Below are positions 1 to 7,121 of a stretch of 64,000 bases of DNA, in pieces. Source of the DNA: Prolixibacteraceae bacterium JC049 (lineage in GTDB: Bacteria; Bacteroidota; Bacteroidia; Bacteroidales; Prolixibacteraceae); assembly GCA_023369685.1 (NCBI GenBank), contig SACZ01000004.1, positions 310,001-374,000 of the forward strand, in the 5' to 3' direction. A program made the translations under genes and the position numbers. The notes beneath the pieces were generated by a model. The model had not been told where the DNA came from. It made no database searches and worked only from the letters and a program-made list of their open reading frames with translations. Numbering within the stretch: position 1 is the stretch's first letter; every line of letters starts with the position of its first letter.

Positions 1-1
1 T

Positions 2-805
2 CAGAGATGGATCTATAGCCATTGGTTTAATATTGCTCCAATAATGGGAATTGACATTGAGAATGTAAAAAAACCAATTCAGGAAGTAGAAACAGAAGCA
101 AAATTTCCATTTGAGGTAAAATCGGTGATTGTCACTGTGCATCGAATGGATCATGAGAGCCTCATGACACCTGGTTATATAATGAATTCATCTACCATGG
201 ATGGCTATTCTAAAATGGCAGAAGTAGGTGCAAAGGTGGCTATGTTTCTAAACTCTTTAGGCTACAAAGCTATTCCAGCAGGCAATGATACAGGCTTAAG
301 TGTTCCAACAGCACTGCAAGCAGGCTTGGGGGAAAGCAGTCGTATGGGGCTATTGGTTCACCCTAAGTTTGGTCCTGCTGTTCGTATCGAAAAAATATAT
401 ACCGATCTTGAAATAGCACCCGATAAACCCATCACATTTGGGGTAAAAGAATTCTGTAAGAAGTGTATGAAATGCGCCGACGAATGTCCATCCAATGCCA
501 TTAGTCGAGAGATAGAACCAACACCTGCTCCTAATAATCCATCTATTTCATCTCATCCCGGAGTTACCAAGTGGTATCAAGATAATGAGAAATGCATAGA
601 ACAATGGGAGAAGATGGGATATGGCTGTGGAATCTGTTTAGCTGTTTGTCCATACAACAAACCCGAAAATTGGGTACACGATGTTGCCAAATTAGCAGTG
701 GGAATGCCTGTGGGACGCGACATTGCACGAATATTAGACGACAGTTTTGGATATGGGAAACTCGACCCAGACAAGGTAGATAAGTTTTGGAATGATGAAG
801 ATTAA
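2..805 (+). CDS. Reductive dehalogenase RdhA-like protein, C-terminal part (cut by left window edge)
   Basis: The reading frame is open to the first bases of the window. The residues before the first ATG (position 44) still match the paralogue at 817-2229, including the shared RWIYSHW segment, so ATG 44 is internal and the gene begins outside. The visible part holds the corrinoid-dependent core segment (GYKAIPAGNDTG), a first [4Fe-4S] motif CKKCMKCADECP, and a second cluster made by an upstream Cys plus CGICLAVCP. This is the RdhA layout, in which cobalamin carries out reductive removal of halide and two ferredoxin-like clusters feed electrons. The TAT signal would lie outside the window. The gene ends 11 nt before the second rdhA. 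Substrate cannot be read from the sequence. Confidence 0.85.
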   Translation, partial: QRWIYSHWFNIAPIMGIDIENVKKPIQEVETEAKFPFEVKSVIVTVHRMDHESLMTPGYIMNSSTMDGYSKMAEVGAKVAMFLNSLGYKAIPAGNDTGLSVPTALQAGLGESSRMGLLVHPKFGPAVRIEKIYTDLEIAPDKPITFGVKEFCKKCMKCADECPSNAISREIEPTPAPNNPSISSHPGVTKWYQDNEKCIEQWEKMGYGCGICLAVCPYNKPENWVHDVAKLAVGMPVGRDIARILDDSFGYGKLDPDKVDKFWNDED

Positions 806-816
806 AAGAGCAACAT

Positions 817-2229
817 ATGAAGTCAAAAGATAATAAACCGGAAACTGTTAACCGAAGGAACTTTTTGAAAAGAAGTGTCTTGGCTAGTGCAGGGTTAACA
901 GCTTTCGGATTTGGAGGAGCATCGATAGCTAAAGCTGCCGATGGAAAAAGCGATGCAACTGAAATAACAGCGTTTTTTCCATTTAGAGTAATTGAGCACA
1001 ACAGTATTGACGATATTCTGGACATTAGTCCCGATTACAAAAGAATGAACCAGAAAAACATCATTTTTAGTCGTGGCGGATGGGATCCTAAATATACTTT
1101 TGGGGATGGAGAAGCCCAAATGGCCGGACTATTGGCTTTCCGAGGCGGAATGGTACCAGAACCGTTAAAAGCAGGAGGAGAAGTTGGTTGGGGACCAATT
1201 GAAGCAGCTCTTGCCCATGCCAGTGGAGCTTCACTTGAAATAGGCACAGGAATGTCTTCTATTGGAATTCGTAATGGTGGGCCTTTTGCCGACTGGGAGG
1301 TATTTAGTCATCCTAAAACCAAAAACAAACATCAATTTGATTCACCGGAGGAAGCTGCTAAATATGTAAAACGTGCTGCTAAGTTTTTGGGCGCTGAAGA
1401 CGTGGGAATCGCACCATTCGATGAACGATGGATATATAGCCATTGGTACGATCTTCCTCTGGCATTAGGCCTTAAGCTACCATACAAAGTAAAAAAACCA
1501 AACACCAAAGAGTTGGTTGAAGCAAAGTTTCCTTTTCAACCCAAATCGGTAATAATAACTATTCATCGGATGGATCAGGATGGACTTAAAACTCCGGGGC
1601 ACATAATGGATGCAGCTACCCATCTAGGATACTCCAGAATGGCCGAAACAGGAGCTAAAGTGGCTTCGTTTTTAAATTCATTGGGGTATAAAGCCATTCC
1701 TGCAGGAAACGACACAGGACTAAATGTTCCCACAGCTATTCAGGCTGGCATGGGAGAAGGAAGTCGCATGGGATTATTGATTCATCCTAAATATGGTCCA
1801 GGAGTAAGAATTCAGAAGATATATACAGATCTGGAGATAACCCCCGATAAACCAATCACATTCGGAGTAAAGGAGTTTTGCCGAAAATGCATGAAATGCG
1901 CCGATGAGTGCCCTTCTAAGGCCATTAGTCGTGAGGTAGAGCCCACTCCTGTTCCCAACAATCCATCCATATCGTCCCACCCTGGAGTCACTAAATGGTA
2001 TCAAGACAATGAAAAATGTTTTGCCCAATGGGAAAAATACAGTACCGGATGTGGTATTTGTGTGGCTGTATGTCCATACAACAAACCCGAGAACTGGGTA
2101 CACGACATTGCAAAACTAGCAGTTGGCATGCCTGTGGGACGAGATGTTGCACGTATCCTCGACGATAGCTTTGGCTATGGTCAGATAGTACCTGAGAATG
2201 TGGAGAAATTTTGGAATAATGAAGATTAG
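817..2229 (+). CDS. rdhA: Reductive dehalogenase RdhA (TAT-exported, corrinoid/[4Fe-4S])
   Basis: Complete 470-residue protein. It begins with a twin-arginine signal (NRRNFLK, Arg13-Arg14) and a hydrophobic segment, so it is probably folded in the cytoplasm and exported. The C-terminal third carries C355xxC358xxC361xxxC365-P and C401 ... C412xxC415xxxC419-P, the two ferredoxin-type clusters of RdhA enzymes. The middle contains the NAIP/GNDTG-like and GEGSRMG segments of the B12-binding fold. Respiratory RdhA enzymes use quinol-derived electrons to dehalogenate organohalides; catabolic forms exist too. Downstream membrane proteins favour a membrane-linked role. It is highly similar by eye to the preceding partial gene, indicating a tandem duplication. 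Substrate is unknown. Confidence 0.88.
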   Translation: MKSKDNKPETVNRRNFLKRSVLASAGLTAFGFGGASIAKAADGKSDATEITAFFPFRVIEHNSIDDILDISPDYKRMNQKNIIFSRGGWDPKYTFGDGEAQMAGLLAFRGGMVPEPLKAGGEVGWGPIEAALAHASGASLEIGTGMSSIGIRNGGPFADWEVFSHPKTKNKHQFDSPEEAAKYVKRAAKFLGAEDVGIAPFDERWIYSHWYDLPLALGLKLPYKVKKPNTKELVEAKFPFQPKSVIITIHRMDQDGLKTPGHIMDAATHLGYSRMAETGAKVASFLNSLGYKAIPAGNDTGLNVPTAIQAGMGEGSRMGLLIHPKYGPGVRIQKIYTDLEITPDKPITFGVKEFCRKCMKCADECPSKAISREVEPTPVPNNPSISSHPGVTKWYQDNEKCFAQWEKYSTGCGICVAVCPYNKPENWVHDIAKLAVGMPVGRDVARILDDSFGYGQIVPENVEKFWNNED

Positions 2230-2234
2230 ATAAG

Positions 2235-3617
2235 ATGGAACAATTATTAAACTCATTTATACTAACTGCAACAGTTATTGCTTTAATCTGGCTTTTTAAA
2301 CTGAACAGAAAGCAAAAATTCAATACCAGAGCATGGGTATTCTCATTATTAGCAACAATACTTATTCCTTTTGGATTATCATGGGGAGTAACCAGCTTTT
2401 TCGAGGGAGAACCTCAGGCCGGATGGGTAGGTATCTTCTCCTTTTGTGGTTTGGGAGTAGTATCTACCATACTGGCCATACAAACCATCAACCCGAACCT
2501 TATAACCAAAGGTCTATTTTCTATTCCCGACGATAAAGTTGGATTTAGAATAACAGCCATAATATTACTTCTTCTAGGATTTTTGAGCTTTCCGGCTAGC
2601 TATCTAGCAACAAGGCTTATTAATCAATTCAGCGATAAATCAGCTATGAATGAATTGATTCTGGACAATGTAATTTCCGACGAATCACTTCCTTTATTTA
2701 TAAAAAAGACAATGGCTTACCAGAAGCGTTACTACGAACATCCTGGGTCATTGAAAAAGCGCTTAATGCAAGGAATGATAGCTGGAGTAACACCTGAGGG
2801 CATGAATGATTTAACCAACATGTTTATGCCTGAAAATGAAAGAGCGATACTCCTTCATAAAGGCATTAACTCCATAGAACAATGGTTAATCACCGATCAG
2901 AATTATCCCAAATTCAGGTTAGCTCCTATGCTGTATGCTCAAAGAGCAGAAAAAAATACAGAGCAACTGGTCCGATGGGTATATGCCAATATTAGTATGC
3001 CACCAATGAAGGATTCCATTGCCAATGCATTCCGAAAAGGTCAATTTAGTAGTAACATGGAAGATTACATGGGTACTCCTCCCGAAGACATTAAAGAAAG
3101 CCTAATTCAACCATTGACTAATATTATTCGCAATCAGATAAAGTCGGCAGAAATCCCTAAAAAAATAGAGCTATCGGAAACTTTAAAGCAAAAAGTAACA
3201 ACAAAAGAGATGCAAGCCAATAAAAAGAAGATGCGAACCATATTAATGGTGTTTTCCAACTTCTGGATAATATCATTGCTTCTTATTACCGCTGGATTTG
3301 CGTTGGTGTTTATTGCTCGATTCAATTGGATTAAATGTCTCTCATGGAGCACATTGCTATTCGGTTTAAGAATGATACCTGGAGTGATTCTTTTTAGTAA
3401 TTCAAATCACTTCATTAGGGATCTTATTCCTGAAATGGTAGAAAAAGTACCTGCACCAGCATTGGCTTTCATCAACTTTATAATACCACAGATGCTCACT
3501 CCTATCGGCACTACTTTTAAATCCATAATGATTACCTGTTTACTTATTGGAGGTGTAGGCATAGCTTATACCTATCGAAAGTTTTTTCATCTAGAAAAAC
3601 CTGCTTTGGTTAAGTAG
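2235..3617 (+). CDS. Multi-pass membrane protein with RdhB-like N-terminus
   Basis: 460 residues, starting 5 nt after rdhA and so almost certainly co-transcribed and coupled. About four hydrophobic helices lie in the first 135 residues, then a roughly 200-residue polar region (about 135-330), then two to four helices at the C-terminus. The loop after helix 2 reads FFEGEPQAGW. From memory, small RdhB/PceB anchors (about 75-105 residues, three helices) carry a conserved E-x-E in this loop, so the first about 90 residues may be the RdhA membrane anchor. The rest has no family I recognise. Normal RdhB proteins lack this long extension, so it could be an anchor fused to an extra domain or a new partner protein. 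The location next to rdhA is the strongest evidence. Confidence 0.6.
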   Translation: MEQLLNSFILTATVIALIWLFKLNRKQKFNTRAWVFSLLATILIPFGLSWGVTSFFEGEPQAGWVGIFSFCGLGVVSTILAIQTINPNLITKGLFSIPDDKVGFRITAIILLLLGFLSFPASYLATRLINQFSDKSAMNELILDNVISDESLPLFIKKTMAYQKRYYEHPGSLKKRLMQGMIAGVTPEGMNDLTNMFMPENERAILLHKGINSIEQWLITDQNYPKFRLAPMLYAQRAEKNTEQLVRWVYANISMPPMKDSIANAFRKGQFSSNMEDYMGTPPEDIKESLIQPLTNIIRNQIKSAEIPKKIELSETLKQKVTTKEMQANKKKMRTILMVFSNFWIISLLLITAGFALVFIARFNWIKCLSWSTLLFGLRMIPGVILFSNSNHFIRDLIPEMVEKVPAPALAFINFIIPQMLTPIGTTFKSIMITCLLIGGVGIAYTYRKFFHLEKPALVK

Positions 3618-3631
3618 GAAGGGTACAAATC

Positions 3632-3673
3632 GAAAGTTCTGGAACATTTTGCTCAAAATGTTTCGGAGCTTTC
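3632..3673 (+). other. Intercistronic hairpin between the rdhB-like and rdhC-like genes
   Basis: The arms GAACATTTT (3642-3650) and AAAATGTTT (3655-3663) flank a 4-nt loop, and an outer GAAAG/CTTTC pair (3632-3636, 3669-3673) extends the stem. No T-run follows, so it is more likely an RNA-processing or attenuation hairpin than a full terminator. It sits in the only sizeable gap (83 nt) of the rdh gene run. Confidence 0.45.
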
Positions 3674-3700
3674 ATTATTAGCACGTTTGAAAGAATAGTA

Positions 3701-4885
3701 ATGAAACAACAAAATTCTAAAAAACAACGCATAGAACAAATTATCGCGTTTCTAACCCTTACGGCATTAATCATTGCCGGAATATTAGGCTTTAGAAGAA
3801 GCATGAGTGACATATCGAACCAAGTAACACAAATGGTGCCTCATGCCACCCATTACCAGAAGACAGGATTTGAACAATATGCCTTATTGACCGACTCATC
3901 ACAACATGCAATAGCCTATGTTGATGTAAATAAATACAATGGATTTGGAGGGCCTTTAAAAGTAGCCACAGCAGTCGATTCGTTGGGAAATATTGTCAAC
4001 ATTTTAGTCGTCGATCATAAAGAGACCCAATCGTGGTTCAACCGGGTAATGGAAAGTCAGTTGATTCCTCAATTAAAAAATAAAAATTACTCCGATAAAT
4101 TTAAACTGGGAAAAGATATTGACGCAATTACCGGAGCGACTTATACCTCCAGGGCAATAACCGAATGTGTAAAGCATACCAGTAGAAGTATTGCAGTAAA
4201 ACAATACCACTTAAAAGCTCCGCCCATCACTAAAAAGAGAATAAAGTTCGGTTTACCTGAAATGATATTGGCCATTTTACTGCTTATCGGAACCTTTGGG
4301 ATAAATAAAGCATCAGCCAAAAATAAAAAACGGATCCGTTGGCTAACCTTACTGACTGGTTTATCGGTTATTGGATTTGGGATCAACCATCCATTAACGC
4401 TGGTAGATATCAATAAGTTTCTAATGGGCTACTTTCCCGATATTCACAACCAAATATATTGGTATATTCTAGTTTTTGGAATACTGCTTATTTTCTTAAC
4501 AACTAAGAAAAATGTGTATTGCACCTACATATGTCCATTTGGTTCTGCTCAAGAATGCCTATCATTAGTAGCAAAAGCCAGGCAACCAAAGAGAACACAA
4601 TTAACCAATACGTTAAAATGGGGACGACGACTGTTTGTATTAAGTGCTATTCTATTGGGGTTAATATATCGAAATCCGGGCTTTAGTTCATACGAAGTTT
4701 ATGGAACTCTCTTTACATTATCAGGAACCAATATGGCAGTATTCTTTCTGGTACTGGTATTAATTATTGCTCTATTTATTAAGCGGCCGTGGTGTAATTT
4801 CCTATGCCCTATTCCTGCCATCGAAGACTTTAGCCGTTATATCTTAAAACAATTTTCTCATATAATATCTAGGAACAAAAGTTAA
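3701..4885 (+). CDS. RdhC/NosR-like FMN-binding and [4Fe-4S] membrane protein
   Basis: 394 residues. An N-terminal helix (about 13-28) is followed by an extracytoplasmic FMN-binding domain with the flavinylation motif ITGATYTS (expected phosphoester-linked Thr147). Then come several membrane helices (about 180-360) and two CX3CP motifs, C274-TYI-C278-P and C365-NFL-C369-P. This is the architecture of PceC/RdhC and NosR, thought to move electrons from the quinone pool across the membrane to an exported reductase. Covalent FMN attachment would need an ApbE transferase, which is not in this window. Here it is the natural electron donor candidate for the exported RdhA enzymes. It is the last gene of the run and is followed by a hairpin. 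Confidence 0.8.
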   Translation: MKQQNSKKQRIEQIIAFLTLTALIIAGILGFRRSMSDISNQVTQMVPHATHYQKTGFEQYALLTDSSQHAIAYVDVNKYNGFGGPLKVATAVDSLGNIVNILVVDHKETQSWFNRVMESQLIPQLKNKNYSDKFKLGKDIDAITGATYTSRAITECVKHTSRSIAVKQYHLKAPPITKKRIKFGLPEMILAILLLIGTFGINKASAKNKKRIRWLTLLTGLSVIGFGINHPLTLVDINKFLMGYFPDIHNQIYWYILVFGILLIFLTTKKNVYCTYICPFGSAQECLSLVAKARQPKRTQLTNTLKWGRRLFVLSAILLGLIYRNPGFSSYEVYGTLFTLSGTNMAVFFLVLVLIIALFIKRPWCNFLCPIPAIEDFSRYILKQFSHIISRNKS

Positions 4886-4914
4886 CTTGATTCTACTCAT
4901 TGAAATACAATTCA

Positions 4915-4958
4915 AATAAGCCGAAAGAGAAGCTACATACTTCTTTTTTCGGCTTATT
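4915..4958 (+). terminator. Hairpin terminator of the rdh locus
   Basis: A 12-bp perfect stem (AATAAGCCGAAA at 4915-4926, complement at 4947-4958) lies 30 nt after the rdhC-like stop codon. The stem can extend inward by several pairs. A clear T-run after the stem is missing, so termination is likely but not textbook. Confidence 0.6.
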
Positions 4959-5088
4959 ATGTATTCCAATACCTATTTTCTCTACACTACTTTATCTACC
5001 ATCCCCACACACAAATCGACTCCACTCACACAATAATACTGGATACCAACACATTACCAAACCAACCACTTTGCAGATTAAAAATATA

Positions 5089-5115
5089 TTGATTATTTTT
5101 ATTAACAATAATCAA
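5089..5115. promoter_or_regulatory. 9-bp inverted repeat upstream of the sensor kinase start
   Basis: TTGATTATT (5089-5097) and its exact complement AATAATCAA (5107-5115) are separated by 9 nt. The second arm ends 10 nt before the ATG of the histidine kinase. It could be an operator for a dimeric regulator or a hairpin covering the translation start. The 240 nt between the rdh terminator and this kinase contain no other gene I can support. Confidence 0.5.
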
Positions 5116-5125
5116 CACTGCTAGG

Positions 5126-6628
5126 ATGTCAGCAATTCACACACACCAAGTCCTTGATATGGTTGGTTCTATAGAAGATCTACAAATGTCTCTTCTAAAC
5201 AATATAGAAGATGTCATTTATGTTGCTACTCCCGACAAATACGAACTAGTCTATGTAAACGAAGCCTTCAAAAATATTTGGGGACATAATGTTGTCGGAA
5301 AAAAATGCTACAAAGTTCTTCAAAATAGAGATGAACCATGTACATATTGTACCAATCATATCATTTTCGACTCTAACCATTGTGGTGTACATGTATGGGA
5401 ACACCAAAACGAAATAACCCAACGTTGGTTTAAGTGTACAGATAAAGTTATTACTCTTAAAAATGGCGATAAAGTACGCTTTGAGCTGGCTTCTGAAATA
5501 ACCCAGTTAAAAGCCACCGAACTTCAACTAAAGAAATCGAAGGAAGAATACCATATGCTTTTTCATGCCATGAGCGATGGTTTTTCTTACCATGAAGTGG
5601 TTTATGACAAAAAAAATGAACCAATCGATTATATTTTCAGAGCTGTTAATCCTAAGTTCGAAAAGTTTACAGGTTTAAAAAAAGAAGATATAATTAATAA
5701 GCGTGCAAGCGAATGTATTCCCAAATATGGAGACAGAGTGCCCACGTTTATCGAAAAATACGGATTAATTGGTCGCGATGGAGGAGAAACCAATTTCGAA
5801 TTCTACTTCAAACCTTATAAAACATGGTTTAATGTTTCGGTATTCAGACCTCAACAAGATTTCTTTTGTTTACTTCTGGATGATATAACTGAAAAGAAAA
5901 CGGCGGAGAAGAAAATTATACAAACACTTGCCGATTTAAAAGTCTCCAACCAGGAATTAGAGCAATTTGCTTATGTTGCCTCGCACGATTTACAAGAGCC
6001 ATTGCGAATGGTCTCGAGTTTTACCAATCTACTACAGAAGAAATACAACGATGTAATTGACGATAAAGGAAAAATGTATATCAACTATGCAGTTGATGGA
6101 GCTCTTAGAATGCAAAGTTTAATAAACGATCTACTGGATTTTTCCAGAGTATCTACCAGAGGAAAAGAGTTTCAAGAATGCGACTGTAACCTAATATTAG
6201 GTAAAGCTATCGCTAACCTAAAACACTCGATTGAAGAAAATACAGCCATTATAACCAATGACGAACTTCCATTAATTAAAGGAGATGAAATCCAGTTGAT
6301 GCGCGTCTTTCAAAATTTAATCAGCAATGGCATCAAGTTCAAAGGGAATATTCCTCCTGCCATTCATATTGGTTGTCAGCGCAAAGACAAATTCTATGAG
6401 TTCAGCATATCTGATAATGGTATTGGTATTAACCCAAAGTTCAAAGAAAAGATATTTATCATTTTCCAACGTTTAAATACACGTGAAGAATACCCAGGGA
6501 CAGGTATTGGGTTAGCCATCTGCAAGAGAATAATTAACCGACATAAAGGAAAGATCTGGGTAGAATCGGAATTAGAACAAGGAAGTACATTTTATTTCAC
6601 TCTTCCTGTTCTGAAAAAAGAAAACTAG
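5126..6628 (+). CDS. PAS-PAS sensor histidine kinase (HDLQEP type)
   Basis: 500 residues without membrane segments, so probably cytosolic. The first PAS domain (about 15-135) contains a CTYC motif, the second spans about 140-255. A HisKA dimerisation domain follows with the phospho-acceptor H287 in ASHDLQEPLR, the H-box type common in phytochrome-like and Bacteroidota kinases. The C-terminal HATPase shows the N-box (NLISNGIKF) and the glycine boxes DNGIGI and GTGIGL. It would autophosphorylate and pass phosphate to the receiver protein encoded 31 nt downstream. The two Cys of the PAS CxxC may sense redox or metal, which is inference. It is the first gene of a three-gene signalling cassette just after the rdh locus; a regulatory link to dehalogenation is possible but unproven. 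Confidence 0.85.
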   Translation: MSAIHTHQVLDMVGSIEDLQMSLLNNIEDVIYVATPDKYELVYVNEAFKNIWGHNVVGKKCYKVLQNRDEPCTYCTNHIIFDSNHCGVHVWEHQNEITQRWFKCTDKVITLKNGDKVRFELASEITQLKATELQLKKSKEEYHMLFHAMSDGFSYHEVVYDKKNEPIDYIFRAVNPKFEKFTGLKKEDIINKRASECIPKYGDRVPTFIEKYGLIGRDGGETNFEFYFKPYKTWFNVSVFRPQQDFFCLLLDDITEKKTAEKKIIQTLADLKVSNQELEQFAYVASHDLQEPLRMVSSFTNLLQKKYNDVIDDKGKMYINYAVDGALRMQSLINDLLDFSRVSTRGKEFQECDCNLILGKAIANLKHSIEENTAIITNDELPLIKGDEIQLMRVFQNLISNGIKFKGNIPPAIHIGCQRKDKFYEFSISDNGIGINPKFKEKIFIIFQRLNTREEYPGTGIGLAICKRIINRHKGKIWVESELEQGSTFYFTLPVLKKEN

Positions 6629-6659
6629 AATACTAAAACCAAATTAATAACTTAAACAT

Positions 6660-7103
6660 ATGAGTTCAGCTGACTTTGTAAAACCCATAGAGATACTTTT
6701 AGTTGAAGATAACCCCGGAGATGTACAACTGACCAAAGAGGCACTTGAAGATTGTAAAATGATCAACAACCTTCATGTAGCTGAAAATGGAGAAGTAGCC
6801 CTTCAGTTTCTATTTAAAGAAAATGAATTTGCCAATGCTCCGAAGCCCGATTTAATATTACTGGATTTAAATCTACCTAAAGTTGATGGACGTGAGGTTT
6901 TGGAAGCGATAAAGAAAGATGACACGCTGAAAAAGATTCCTGTGGTAGTTCTCACTACCTCGAAAGCTGATGAAGATATACTGAAAGTATATAGCCTACA
7001 TGCCAACTGTTACATTACCAAACCAATGAGCATCGACCGCTTTTTTGAAGTAGTTAAAGCCATTGAGTCCTTTTGGATGGGTATTGTCGTTTTACCTCAT
7101 TAA
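6660..7103 (+). CDS. Single-domain response regulator (Rcp1/CheY-like)
   Basis: 147 residues, a stand-alone receiver. The acidic pair follows ILLVEDN, the phospho-acceptor is D69 in LILLDLNLP, and the conserved Thr and Lys are in VVLTTS and YITKP. It matches the Rcp1-like subgroup that pairs with HDLQEP-type kinases, and such a kinase is immediately upstream. Lacking an output domain, it probably works as a phosphate shuttle or by protein interaction. A hybrid kinase starts 18 nt downstream, so the three genes likely form one operon. Confidence 0.85.
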   Translation: MSSADFVKPIEILLVEDNPGDVQLTKEALEDCKMINNLHVAENGEVALQFLFKENEFANAPKPDLILLDLNLPKVDGREVLEAIKKDDTLKKIPVVVLTTSKADEDILKVYSLHANCYITKPMSIDRFFEVVKAIESFWMGIVVLPH

Positions 7104-7121
7104 CTCTAATAAATTAAAGCC

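Noticed and set aside
564-1025. Minus-strand open frame across the two rdhA genes
   Set aside because: It spans the junction of two well-supported plus-strand genes, has no family features and no promoter; it is a mirror of coding sequence.
4900-5124. Plus-strand open frame of 74 codons after the rdh locus
   Set aside because: It begins at a non-preferred codon, runs through the terminator hairpin and the inverted repeat before the kinase gene, and has low-complexity content.
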